This document shows positions 1-7,708 of a stretch of DNA of 10,117 nucleotides, piece after piece (the stretch's first letter is position 1; the number at the start of each line of letters is the position of its first letter). This DNA comes from an uncultured Burkholderiaceae bacterium. Its GTDB lineage: Bacteria; Pseudomonadota; Gammaproteobacteria; Burkholderiales; Burkholderiaceae. The stretch spans positions 1-10,117 of the forward strand of contig CALMCK010000055.1 in the NCBI GenBank assembly GCA_937862845.1. The letters run 5' to 3'. The notes under the pieces are model-generated. The model was given only the letters and a program-made list of their open reading frames with translations, was not told where the DNA came from and made no database searches. Made by a program: the position numbers and the translations under genes.

Positions 1-2676
1 AATCGCATTTTTGGGATTGAGTTTGAACTCAAATAATCCACGGAAAGTCATGTGGCGCTTCGATTGATCGTTGATGATTTGCGCGTATTCTTTATAGGTT
101 TGGTAGTTGTTGTTGCGCGTCGATTGTTGCAATTTCGCAATCGCATCGGGCGTCCACATGTGCTCCTCGCCGCGCACGCGCCATGCGTATTCGCCACCGG
201 TCATGAGTTTGTTTTGCAACGAGTGCTTGCCACCAAATGCATGTTGGTGCAGCACCACGGCTTCTTGCGCCACTTCAAACAAGCCCATGCCTTCGATTTG
301 TGTCGCGGTGCCTTTGAAGTATTTGTCAATGAGCTCTTTCTTTAAGCCGACCGCTTCAAACAGCTGCGAGCCCGTGTACGACATGTAGGTCGAGACCCCC
401 ATTTTGGACATGACTTTTTGCAGACCTTTGCCGCAGGCTTTGGTGAAATACGCAATCGCTTCGGACGGTTTTTTACCCGTTATCAAACCACGCTGCACCA
501 TGTCAGTCAATGTCGCAAAAGCCAAATACGGGTGTACCGCTTCTGCACCGTAGCCTGCGAGCAAGGCGAAATGATGCACCTCGCGCGCGCTGCCTGTCTC
601 AACGACCAAGCCTGTCGAGGTGCGCAAACCATTTTCCACCAAGTGCTGATGAATCGCCGATGTGGCGAGCAAGGCGGGAATCGGCAAGTGGTTTTTATCC
701 ACACCGCGATCAGACAACACCAATACATTGATGCCTGATTTCACCGCATCAGCGGCCTGTGCACACAACGATGCGAGTTGCGCTTCAATCCCTGCTGCGC
801 CCCACTCGGCGGGGTATTTCATGTCCAGCGTGAAGCTTTTAAATTTGCCATCTGTGTATTTTTCGATGTGGCGGATTTTCGCCATTTCATCGTAGTTCAA
901 TACAGGCTGCGACACCTCTAAACGCATCGGCGGATTGGTGTTATTGATGTCGAGCAAATTCGGTTTGGGCCCGATAAATGAGATCAGCGACATGACCATT
1001 TGCTCACGAATCGGATCAATCGGCGGATTGGTCACTTGTGCAAACAACTGGCGGAAGTACTGATAAAACGATTTGTGTTTTTTAGACAACACGGCCATCG
1101 GCGTATCGTTGCCCATCGAGCCTGTGGCTTCTTCGCCATTGGTGCCCATGGCTTGCAAAATAAATTTAATGTCTTCTTGCGTGTAGCCAAATGCTTGCTG
1201 ACGATCGAGCAGCTCTGACTTTGGCACGGGGCGCTCCTCGACAGGCGTGAGCACGTGCTCAAGCTTCATCGACAGACGCGCATTCCATTCGTTATACGGG
1301 CGTGCGGTGGACAGGTTTTTCTTGATTTCTTCATCGCTGATGATGCGGCCTTGCTCTGTGTCGATGAGCAACATTTTGCCCGGTTGCAAACGCCATTTTT
1401 GTTTGATTTTCGCATCAGGAATCGGCAACACGCCAGACTCAGATGCCAAAATCACGAGATCATCATCGGTCACCACATAGCGCGCTGGGCGCAAACCATT
1501 GCGGTCCAGCGTGGCGCCGATTTGACGGCCGTCGGTGAAGCACAGTGCAGCAGGACCGTCCCATGGTTCCATCAGTGCGGCGTGGTATTTATAAAACGCG
1601 CGGCGCGGTGCGCTCATTTGTTCGTGCTGCTCCCACGCTTCTGGCACCATCATCATCATGGCGTGCGCGAGTGGATAGCCTGACATGACGAGCAATTCGA
1701 GGCAGTTATCAAACGAAGCGGTGTCGGATTGACCTGGGTAAATCAGCGGCCAGAGTTTGTTTAAATCATCACCCAAAACAGCCGATGAAATCGCTTTTTG
1801 GCGCGCACGTATCCAGTTCACATTGCCTTTGACGGTGTTGATTTCGCCATTGTGTGCAATGAATCGATACGGGTGCGCGAGCTCCCACGCAGGGAATGTG
1901 TTGGTTGAGAAACGCTGATGCACCAATGCGATTGCGGAAATCGTGCGGTGGTCGGACAAATCTTTAAAGTATTTGCCCACTTGATCGCACAACAATAAAC
2001 CTTTATATACCACCGTGCGCGCACTCATTGAGGCGACGAAGTATTCTTTACCGTGTTGCAATTTCAGCGACTGAATGCGGTGTGATGCGGTTTTGCGAAT
2101 CACATACAGTTTGCGCTCCAACGCGTCCGTGACCATGATGTCTGGGCCGCGACCAATGAAAATCTGACGCATCACAGGCTCAGTGGCGCGCACCGTCGGC
2201 GACATCGGCATGTCTGCATCGACGGGCACATCGCGCCAGCCCAAAACCACTTGGCCTTCGTCTCGCACCGAGCGCTCTAATTCTTGCTCGCAAGCCAAAC
2301 GCGACGCCCGCTCTTTGGGCAAAAACACCATGCCCACCCCATACTCACCCGCCGCTGGCAGCATCACGCCTTGGCGCGCCATTTCCTCACGGTACAGCGC
2401 ATCAGGAATCTGCAATAAAATCCCCGCGCCATCGCCCATCAAAGCATCCGCACCCACCGCACCACGGTGGTCCAAGTTGTGCAAAATCAACAAACCCTGC
2501 TGAACAATCGCATGGCTTCGCTGACCTTTAATGTGTGTGACAAAACCGACGCCACAGGCATCGTGCTCATCTTCAGCATTGTATAAACCGTGGGCGCTGG
2601 CTTCTGCGCGCAGCCCTTTAATGTGTTCAACGGATTCAGCAGGCGCGCTCAAAGCGGGCAAAAGTGGGTGGTTCAT
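1..2676 (-). CDS. gltB: Glutamate synthase large (alpha) subunit, 3' end beyond window
   Basis: GltB makes glutamate from glutamine and 2-oxoglutarate with reducing power from the small subunit GltD, in the cytoplasmic GOGAT route of ammonia assimilation. The frame is open for 892 codons from the ATG at 2676 to the left edge. The family is about 1,500 residues, so roughly 40% is missing. Visible parts: a short propeptide ending before Cys41 (DACGVGFV), the expected N-terminal nucleophile of the class II glutaminase domain after processing; further glutaminase motifs HQRFSTNTFP and HNGEIN (His275 to Asn280); the central domain; and the first part of the FMN synthase domain. The FMN-barrel core and the 3Fe-4S cysteines lie outside the window. 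The start is supported by GGAG six bases upstream. gltD would be expected downstream, to the left, but cannot be seen. The divergent neighbour is a cytochrome gene. No frameshift was noticed. Confidence 0.97.
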   Translation of the reverse strand, partial: MNHPLLPALSAPAESVEHIKGLRAEASAHGLYNAEDEHDACGVGFVTHIKGQRSHAIVQQGLLILHNLDHRGAVGADALMGDGAGILLQIPDALYREEMARQGVMLPAAGEYGVGMVFLPKERASRLACEQELERSVRDEGQVVLGWRDVPVDADMPMSPTVRATEPVMRQIFIGRGPDIMVTDALERKLYVIRKTASHRIQSLKLQHGKEYFVASMSARTVVYKGLLLCDQVGKYFKDLSDHRTISAIALVHQRFSTNTFPAWELAHPYRFIAHNGEINTVKGNVNWIRARQKAISSAVLGDDLNKLWPLIYPGQSDTASFDNCLELLVMSGYPLAHAMMMMVPEAWEQHEQMSAPRRAFYKYHAALMEPWDGPAALCFTDGRQIGATLDRNGLRPARYVVTDDDLVILASESGVLPIPDAKIKQKWRLQPGKMLLIDTEQGRIISDEEIKKNLSTARPYNEWNARLSMKLEHVLTPVEERPVPKSELLDRQQAFGYTQEDIKFILQAMGTNGEEATGSMGNDTPMAVLSKKHKSFYQYFRQLFAQVTNPPIDPIREQMVMSLISFIGPKPNLLDINNTNPPMRLEVSQPVLNYDEMAKIRHIEKYTDGKFKSFTLDMKYPAEWGAAGIEAQLASLCAQAADAVKSGINVLVLSDRGVDKNHLPIPALLATSAIHQHLVENGLRTSTGLVVETGSAREVHHFALLAGYGAEAVHPYLAFATLTDMVQRGLITGKKPSEAIAYFTKACGKGLQKVMSKMGVSTYMSYTGSQLFEAVGLKKELIDKYFKGTATQIEGMGLFEVAQEAVVLHQHAFGGKHSLQNKLMTGGEYAWRVRGEEHMWTPDAIAKLQQSTRNNNYQTYKEYAQIINDQSKRHMTFRGLFEFKLNPKNAI

Positions 2677-2737
2677 GGTGTGCTCCAAATCTAAAAAACA
2701 TGCACTCGCTCACGCGGCGCACAGGAATATGAGCGTG

Positions 2738-2766
2738 ACTATAAGGCCTTTTGACGCGGAGCACAA
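2738..2766 (-). promoter_or_regulatory. Candidate sigma-70 promoter of gltB
   Basis: Read on the minus strand, TTGTGC (2761-2766) and TATAGT (2738-2743) are separated by exactly 17 bases. The -10 matches the consensus at five of six positions; the -35 at only three. A transcript from here would have a leader of roughly 55 nt before the gltB ATG. This is inferred from spacing and motifs only. Confidence 0.5.
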
Positions 2767-3081
2767 TGATTTTTAAATGGGGTCGGTATATTTTTTCACT
2801 TGGCGCGTATCCCTTCTGTAGATTTAAAAGGGACGCATTAAAAAGCCTCTCTACTTTTTAAAACCAACCGCTTGATAAACAGCACACCCAGACAACACAA
2901 AACCATCACACCACAAACAACGTTATATAAATGCAACAGGTACACGGCTGCAAACGACAAAATTCAGTTCAAAAACACAATCTCTGCATAAACCCATTTA
3001 TTTATCATGGTTTTGCGTTTACAATACGGTTTGATTAGACCGCCTATATTTTTGACAGGCCAAATGCCACTAGGATCACAC
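2767..3081. other. Divergent intergenic region between gltB and cytochrome gene
   Basis: No gene is visible here. An interrupted dyad at 2805-2836 (GCGT plus CCCTT pairing with AAGGG plus ACGC, with a 2-nt bulge) lies just upstream of the gltB -35. It could be a regulator site or merely a hairpin. For the cytochrome gene the best -10 is TACAAT at 3020-3025, with a poor TTTATT 17 bases upstream at 2997-3002. An isolated perfect TTGACA at 3052-3057 has no -10 at the right distance. One copy of a short repeat (2926-2940) also falls here. Confidence 0.4.
2926..2940 (+). repeat. Short repeat TATAAATGCAACAGG, copy 1 of 3
   Basis: This 15-mer recurs exactly at 3466-3480, inside the cytochrome gene. 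It recurs inverted at 3661-3675, just past the gene's stop, with 13 of 15 bases matching and the core AATGCAACAGG exact. I found no further copy in the window. The meaning is unknown: chance, a protein-binding site or an old duplication are all possible. Confidence 0.4.
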
Positions 3082-3648
3082 ATGACCCAAAACACACTCG
3101 ACACCTCTAAAGTCATTGACGAGAGCGAACAACTCACCCAAAAATCTGCCATGACCCTGCTGGGCATCGCTTTTACACTGGCCATCGGTCCATTTGTGCT
3201 GTTGTATATGTTTGCCCAATCATTGGCAGGCAGTCACCCGCCGCCAAATGATCCCATGAACCCCGAGAGAATCAGCGAACGCATGCAACCCGTCGGCGGT
3301 TTCGTGTTAATCCCGAAAGCCACTGGCCCACAGACCGGCCAGCAGGTATTTGAAGGCCTGTGCACCAGCTGCCACACCGCAGGCGTGAGCGGCGCACCCA
3401 AAATCGGCTCAGGTGACTGGGCCCCCCACATCGCCAAAGGTTTTGACACTTTATTTATAAATGCAACAGGAGGCTTCAACCTCATGCCTGCTCGCGGCGG
3501 CAACCCCAAGCTCACCGATTTAGAAATCAAGCGTGCGATTGTCTACATGGCCAATAAATCTGGGGCAAATTTCGATGAGCCCGTTGAGCTCGACGCCGAC
3601 GGCAAACCCATCCCTGCCGCAGCGGATGCAAGCGCTGCGGTACAATAA
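3082..3648 (+). CDS. Membrane-anchored monohaem cytochrome c (c5-like)
   Basis: This 188-residue protein is probably an electron carrier held on the periplasmic face of the inner membrane. After a short polar N-terminus there is one hydrophobic segment (about residues 24-48) with no clear cleavage site, so it is likely a membrane anchor. The haem c site is CTSCH at 94-98. The probable axial methionine is Met135, in LMPARGG, the usual context in class I/c5-type cytochromes. The C-terminus is Ala/Asp-rich and probably disordered. The open frame extends 25 codons further upstream, but ATG 3082 is chosen because AGGA lies six bases before it and the N-terminus then resembles a normal anchor. It is transcribed divergently from gltB and is not obviously in an operon. 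Its exact redox partner (terminal oxidase or other) cannot be told from sequence. Confidence 0.9.
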   Translation: MTQNTLDTSKVIDESEQLTQKSAMTLLGIAFTLAIGPFVLLYMFAQSLAGSHPPPNDPMNPERISERMQPVGGFVLIPKATGPQTGQQVFEGLCTSCHTAGVSGAPKIGSGDWAPHIAKGFDTLFINATGGFNLMPARGGNPKLTDLEIKRAIVYMANKSGANFDEPVELDADGKPIPAAADASAAVQ

Positions 3649-3735
3649 ACCTCAACGCACCCTGTTGCATTAATGCCAACTTTACCAGTGTGTTTGAGAG
3701 GCTCTTAATATGATTAAGTATTTTCCGCTGTTTTA

Positions 3736-3763
3736 TTGACTTTTCTTTATAACCGTGTAAAAT
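3736..3763 (+). promoter_or_regulatory. Sigma-70 promoter of the candidate small RNA
   Basis: TTGACT (3736-3741, five of six to consensus) and TAAAAT (3758-3763, five of six) are 16 bases apart. This is one of the best promoter matches in the window, yet no open reading frame begins after it before the terminator at 3831-3858. The expected start of transcription is around 3770. Confidence 0.65.
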
Positions 3764-3769
3764 TCCAAT

Positions 3770-3859
3770 CAGGCGAATAGCCTCCTCTGTTTTTCCTCCC
3801 TAAACAGAGTGGTCATTTATTTGACATTCCCCCCAAGTCTCACGGCTTGGGGTTTTTTC
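3770..3859 (+). ncRNA. Candidate small regulatory RNA, about 90 nt
   Basis: The interval lies between a good promoter and a strong intrinsic terminator and has no start codon with a plausible ribosome site. Visible elements in order: a small 5' hairpin AGGC/GCCT (3771-3783, 5-nt loop); a perfect 8-bp hairpin CTCTGTTT/AAACAGAG (3785-3792 with 3802-3809) whose 9-nt loop is TTCCTCCCT; a single-stranded AU-rich linker (about 3811-3828); and the terminator stem. The CU-rich loop is complementary to Shine-Dalgarno sequences. That is a known design in proteobacterial Hfq-dependent RNAs, for example those with C-rich or CCUCCUCCC loops. Family membership is not shown here. The alternative is an attenuated leader for rluF, which begins 128 bases past the terminator. 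The 5' end is estimated from the promoter. Confidence 0.6.
3831..3858 (+). terminator. Rho-independent terminator of the candidate small RNA
   Basis: CCCCAAG (3831-3837) pairs with CTTGGGG (3846-3852) around an 8-nt loop and is followed at once by six T residues (3853-3858). It is directional for the plus strand. It ends the candidate RNA and insulates rluF from upstream transcription. Confidence 0.85.
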
Positions 3860-3882
3860 GTGCCTTCGCATTCGTAAAGCCT

Positions 3883-3888
3883 TATAAT
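3883..3888 (+). promoter_or_regulatory. Candidate -10 element for rluF
   Basis: A perfect TATAAT lies just past the terminator and about 100 bases before the rluF ATG. No good -35 is seen 16-18 bases upstream. The leader it would give contains a 6-bp inverted repeat GTTGTG/CACAAC around 3914-3940 and no strong Shine-Dalgarno sequence. Confidence 0.4.
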
Positions 3889-3986
3889 ACCAATACTTTT
3901 ATTCATTTAAGCCGTTGTGGTTGAATCTCAAAAGCACAACCTATAAATAAAGCGAACAACACCGAATCATCCAACATAAAGCCAAC

Positions 3987-5387
3987 ATGAAAACTTTAAA
4001 AATCGCCAAGCGTGGGTCAACCGCTACCGAAAAAACCCGCCAACCTCTGCGCGGACGCAACCGCAACAATCAATCCAGCATTCCACAACGCGATGCCACG
4101 ACGGACAAAACAGGGCAATCGCCGCGCTCGTTCAATGACAAACCGCGACGCGCTGCTGGCGACAGACCCGCACGTCCAAGCGGCGACCGTCCACAACGCT
4201 CATTCAACGACAAGCCTCGTTATGACAACAGCGATCGACCCGCACGCCCAAGCGGCGACCGTCCGCAACGTTCATTCAACGACAAGCCTCGCTATGACAA
4301 CAGCGATCGCCCTGCGCGCCCAAGCGGCGACCGTCCACAGCGTTCATTCAACGACAAGCCTCGTTATGACAACAGCGATCGGCCCGCACGCCCAAGCGGT
4401 GACCGTCCGCAACGTTCATTCAATGACAAACCAGCGAATCCCTATGGCGAGCGACCAGCGCGCACGGCCAGCGACAAACCACGCCGCACCAGCGATGAGC
4501 GCCCGTCCCGCACAAACAATGAGGCCCCAGCCAATCCATACGGCGATCGCCCGCGCCGCCACATGGTGCAAGAACCACGCCGCCACGGCAAAGTCCGCGA
4601 CGACATCAAACCACGCAGCAATGCCGATAAATCCGCACCACACGCACAGGTGCAATCGTCGGATGGCATCCGCCTCTCAAAGCATTTGTCCGACACAGGC
4701 GTGTGCTCTCGCCGCGAAGCCGATCAGTACATCGAGCGCGGCTGGGTCACGGTCAACGGCCAACGCGCCGTACTCGGCCAACGGATTTTACCCACCGACC
4801 GCGTTCAAGTGGCCAAGCAAGTTGCACAAGCACAAGAGTCGCGCGTCACCATCCTCATCAACAAACCCGTCGGCATTGTCTCTGGACAAGCGGAGGATGG
4901 TTATGAGCCAGCAATCGCATTGGTCACGCCAGACAATCAGTGGATCGGCGACGATTCTGGACGCAACTTCGAGCACAGCCACATCCGCAGCCTTGCGCCC
5001 GCAGGTCGCCTTGACATTGACTCGGTTGGTTTGCTGGTGTTGACCCAAGACGGCCGCGTCGCCAAAAGCCTGATTGGCGATAAAAGCGATGTCGATAAAG
5101 AATACCTCGTGCGCGTCGAAGGCAGCTTGAGCGACGAAGGCCTCGCCCTGCTCAACCACGGCCTCGAACTCGACGGCATGCCGCTGCGCCCCGCGCAAGT
5201 GGTTTGGCAAAATCAAGACCAGCTGCGCTTCGTTTTACGTGAAGGCAAAAAACGCCAAATCCGCCGCATGTGTGAACTGGTCGGCTTGCACGTCGTCGGC
5301 CTCAAACGAATTCGCATTGGTCAAGTACTGCTGGGTAATTTGCCCGAAGGACAGTGGCGCTATTTGGGTGAAAATGAAGTCTTTTAA
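3987..5387 (+). CDS. rluF: 23S rRNA pseudouridine synthase, RluF type, repeat-rich N-terminal arm
   Basis: This enzyme isomerises a specific uridine of 23S rRNA to pseudouridine. The 466-residue protein has three parts. Residues 1-226 form an Arg/Asp/Pro/Ser-rich low-complexity arm with 24-residue tandem repeats from residue 61. An S4 RNA-binding domain spans about 228-275 (RLSKHLSDTGVCSRREADQY). The catalytic domain runs from about 288 (LINKPVGIVS) to the end, with GRLDIDS carrying the catalytic Asp343 and KKRQIRRMCE at about 421-430. The S4 segment and KEYLVRVEG resemble E. coli RluF more than RluB, but in betaproteobacteria the two are easily confused. RluB is the main alternative. E. coli RluF has its basic tail at the C-terminus; here it is at the N-terminus. 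ATG 3987 is the only upstream start, since an in-frame stop precedes it, yet its Shine-Dalgarno is poor. The gene ends at a shared terminator and converges with priA. Confidence 0.9.
   Translation: MKTLKIAKRGSTATEKTRQPLRGRNRNNQSSIPQRDATTDKTGQSPRSFNDKPRRAAGDRPARPSGDRPQRSFNDKPRYDNSDRPARPSGDRPQRSFNDKPRYDNSDRPARPSGDRPQRSFNDKPRYDNSDRPARPSGDRPQRSFNDKPANPYGERPARTASDKPRRTSDERPSRTNNEAPANPYGDRPRRHMVQEPRRHGKVRDDIKPRSNADKSAPHAQVQSSDGIRLSKHLSDTGVCSRREADQYIERGWVTVNGQRAVLGQRILPTDRVQVAKQVAQAQESRVTILINKPVGIVSGQAEDGYEPAIALVTPDNQWIGDDSGRNFEHSHIRSLAPAGRLDIDSVGLLVLTQDGRVAKSLIGDKSDVDKEYLVRVEGSLSDEGLALLNHGLELDGMPLRPAQVVWQNQDQLRFVLREGKKRQIRRMCELVGLHVVGLKRIRIGQVLLGNLPEGQWRYLGENEVF
4167..4433 (+). repeat. 72-bp coding tandem repeats in rluF
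   Basis: Three complete 24-codon units (4167-4238, 4239-4310, 4311-4382) encode identical peptides starting PARPSGDRPQRSFNDKP. A partial fourth unit covers 17 codons (to 4433), and a degenerate copy precedes them. Units differ pairwise by five or six bases, every one a silent third-position change. This makes the array prone to length variation between strains. Confidence 0.9.
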
Positions 5388-5409
5388 ACGCTCATGTTTT
5401 CCCACTCCC

Positions 5410-5444
5410 ATACAAAAAACGCTCTTTATGAGCGTTTTTTGTAT
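5410..5444. terminator. Bidirectional intrinsic terminator between rluF and priA
   Basis: ATACAAAAAACGCTC (5410-5424) is a perfect 15-bp inverted repeat with 5430-5444 around a 5-nt loop. The GCGTTTTTT arm gives a T tract in both directions, so it can end rluF on the plus strand and priA on the minus strand. Confidence 0.85.
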
Positions 5445-5517
5445 GTCAACTAGGGCTTGAGTGGCACACGAATCGTCCAAGCCAGCAATAGCACGTATGG
5501 CATGGTGGCTGTCGCGG

Positions 5518-7641
5518 TCAAATCTCCGAAGGGTCGACTTCAATCAACCACGTCAATCGAGTTTTGATCCCCACTAACGATTTTTGCCACAGTGGTAAAA
5601 ACATTTGCAGTTTGCTGCGCTGTGGTGACTCTATCAATAACTGCGCGCGCTCTTGGGCATTTTTGCGGAGCATTTGCATGGGCACGGCGGCGTTGATGGT
5701 GATGGTTTTGAATGCATCGTTGTTGGCAACAATGGCCAATGCGGCGGTGCGCGCGGCGTTGGCAAATTCAATCGCTTGGGTGATTTTGGGTGCGGCGACG
5801 TGCAGCAGGGCTTGCGCGGCGAACGGCGGCAGGCCGAGTTGGGCGCGCACTTCGAGCTCTTCTTTGGCAAATGCTTCGAAGTCATGAGCGAGCAAATGCC
5901 GCCACATCGGGTGTTCGGGAAAGCCGGTTTGGATGGTGACGTGGCCTGCATGCACGCCGCGCCCTGCTCTGCCGATGACTTGTTGGAGCTGGGCAAACAG
6001 TCGTTCGGGTGCGCGGTAGTCCTGCGCAAACAAACCGCCATCGACATCGAGCACGCCGATGGTGGTGAGGTTTGGCCAGTCGTGGCCTTTGGCGAGCATT
6101 TGGGTGCCGACGATGATGTCGACCTCGCCTGCGGCGATGTCGGCGAGCTGGGTTTCGAGCTCGCCTTTTTTGCGTGTGATGTCGGCGTCGATGCGGCGAA
6201 TCCGCGCATTGGGAAAGTCTTTGCGCAGGGTTTCTTCGAGCCGTTGCGTGCCTTGACCAATCGGCGATAGATCGGCGTTGCCGCAACTGGCACAGGTTTT
6301 GGGCACGCGTTTTTGCGCGCCACAGTGGTGGCAGTGCAACATGCGGGTGGTTTGGTGGTAGACCATGTGCGCGCTACACGCAGTGCAGTCAACTGTGGCG
6401 GCACAGTGGCCGCAGTAAAGCACGGGCGCGTAGCCGCGACGGTTTTGAAACAACAAACTTGTTTTTTGATCGTCCAGCGCGGCGTCCATGGCGACGCGCA
6501 GCGGTGCGCTGATGCCGTCGCTCATGTGTACTTTGTTGATGTCTATCAAGCGCACGGCGGGTGGTTTGGCGCCTGCAACGGCTCGGTCAGTGAGCACATG
6601 CAAACCGTATTTGCCGCTCTGGGCTGCGTGCCACGTCTCCAGCGACGGTGTGGCGCTGCCCAATATAATCGGAATGTTGAGCTGATGCGCGCGATAAATC
6701 GCCACGTCGCGGGCGGAGTAGCGCACGCCTTCTTGCTGGCGATACGATGTGTCGTGCTCTTCGTCCACGACAATCGCAGTGAGCTTAGGCAACATGGTTA
6801 AAATCGATAAGCGCGTGCCGAGAATGACGCGGGCATGACCACTGCTGGCACGCCAATAATTAAGCAGGCGGGTCGATTCGGTGAGCTTGCTGTGTAAACT
6901 GACGACGGCATCTGCGCCAAATCGCGCGGCCAAACGATTGGACAACTGCGGTGTGAGGTTAATCTCAGGCACGAGCACGAGCACTTGCGCGCTGTCGTTG
7001 CTGCTTAAAATCTGGGCGAGGTATTGCAAATAGATTTCGGTTTTGCCACTGCCTGTGATGCCAAACAACAACTGCGGTGATTTTTTAGGTTCTGAAGCGG
7101 CGACGTGCAGCGCTTGCAACACCTGTTGTTGGGCCTCAGTCAATGCCAATCCCGCGCTCAAATCCAGTGGCGCGGGCTGTGCCGCCATCGTTTGCCATTT
7201 TTTCCACGCCTGTTTGCCCGTGCCCATACCGACTGTGCCATCGGCATCGAGCTTAAACCCAGAGCCAGTGCGCAGCGCCGCAGGCAATGCGGGCAAGGCG
7301 ACCTCACCCAGTCCACGTTGATAATAGCGCGCCATAAAGCGAATCAAATGCAACCATGTCGCATCCGCACGTGGCACAAAGGGCAACACCGCGGTCACGC
7401 TTTTAAGCTTATCGAGCGGCACGTCGGTGTGCTCGCTGTGCCCCACCACCCAGCCAACCACGGTCTGCCGCCCAAAATCCATCAGCACCGCACGCCCCAG
7501 CCAATCCTCTGGCGTGTGTAAATCCGCCGCCGCACAAGGCGCGTAGTCAAACACGCCTGTGGCCGATACATTGACCGGAATATCATGGGCGATGTGCAGC
7601 ACCCAAGGGACGGAAAGTTGTGATGCCAAAATGAAATCCAT
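5518..7641 (-). CDS. priA: Primosomal replication-restart helicase PriA
   Basis: PriA is the 3'-5' DNA helicase that recognises abandoned forks and starts reloading of DnaB. From the chosen ATG (7641) it is 707 residues. In order: a DNA-binding N-terminal domain (VLMDFGRQTVVGWVVG), Walker A GITGSGKT at 194-201, DEEH at 293-296, and eight zinc-binding cysteines in four pairs (410/413, 419/422, 437/440, 450/453). Next come helicase motifs VGTQMLAKGHD and QVIGRAGRG (about 554-562) and the C-terminal domain. All key residues are present. The open frame reaches 7743, but the 34 extra residues look unlike PriA and a promoter lies inside them, so the inner ATG is preferred. It lacks a clear Shine-Dalgarno. 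hemE lies upstream on the same strand across a long gap; the 3' end is followed by the shared terminator about 75 bases on. Confidence 0.95.
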   Translation of the reverse strand: MDFILASQLSVPWVLHIAHDIPVNVSATGVFDYAPCAAADLHTPEDWLGRAVLMDFGRQTVVGWVVGHSEHTDVPLDKLKSVTAVLPFVPRADATWLHLIRFMARYYQRGLGEVALPALPAALRTGSGFKLDADGTVGMGTGKQAWKKWQTMAAQPAPLDLSAGLALTEAQQQVLQALHVAASEPKKSPQLLFGITGSGKTEIYLQYLAQILSSNDSAQVLVLVPEINLTPQLSNRLAARFGADAVVSLHSKLTESTRLLNYWRASSGHARVILGTRLSILTMLPKLTAIVVDEEHDTSYRQQEGVRYSARDVAIYRAHQLNIPIILGSATPSLETWHAAQSGKYGLHVLTDRAVAGAKPPAVRLIDINKVHMSDGISAPLRVAMDAALDDQKTSLLFQNRRGYAPVLYCGHCAATVDCTACSAHMVYHQTTRMLHCHHCGAQKRVPKTCASCGNADLSPIGQGTQRLEETLRKDFPNARIRRIDADITRKKGELETQLADIAAGEVDIIVGTQMLAKGHDWPNLTTIGVLDVDGGLFAQDYRAPERLFAQLQQVIGRAGRGVHAGHVTIQTGFPEHPMWRHLLAHDFEAFAKEELEVRAQLGLPPFAAQALLHVAAPKITQAIEFANAARTAALAIVANNDAFKTITINAAVPMQMLRKNAQERAQLLIESPQRSKLQMFLPLWQKSLVGIKTRLTWLIEVDPSEI

Positions 7642-7679
7642 GCTAAAAAAATGGCGCGGGCCACGCCGCTGCGCTGAAA

Positions 7680-7708
7680 AATATAACGGAACTGGCCGCC
7701 CAATCCAA
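7680..7708 (-). promoter_or_regulatory. Candidate priA promoter
   Basis: On the minus strand TTGGAT (7703-7708) and TATATT (7680-7685, five of six) are 17 bases apart. Transcription would begin near 7673, giving a leader of about 30 nt before the ATG at 7641. It could not include the ATG at 7743, which supports the shorter PriA. Confidence 0.5.

Noticed and set aside
3007..3081. 25-codon upstream extension of the cytochrome
   Set aside because: ATG 3082 has AGGA at the right distance and gives a normal membrane-anchor N-terminus; the extension has no ribosome site and overlaps likely promoter sequence.
3659..3680. Hairpin GTTGCA/TGC-AAC after the cytochrome stop as a terminator
   Set aside because: A short bulged stem with no T tract; it mainly reflects the inverted repeat copy at 3661-3675.
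4012..5043. 343-codon open frame overlapping rluF in another plus frame
   Set aside because: It is a shadow created by the repetitive GC-rich arm. The bases that vary between repeats are silent in the rluF frame, showing which frame is under selection, and the other product has no recognisable domain.
5454..5482. GGCTTG/CAAGCC inverted repeat beyond priA as a second terminator
   Set aside because: The stem is only 6 bp, the loop is long and no T tract follows; the perfect hairpin at 5410-5444 is the convincing terminator.
5653..6270. 205-codon plus-strand open frame opposite priA
   Set aside because: It lies entirely antisense to conserved PriA helicase and zinc motifs; a typical antisense shadow of a GC-rich gene.
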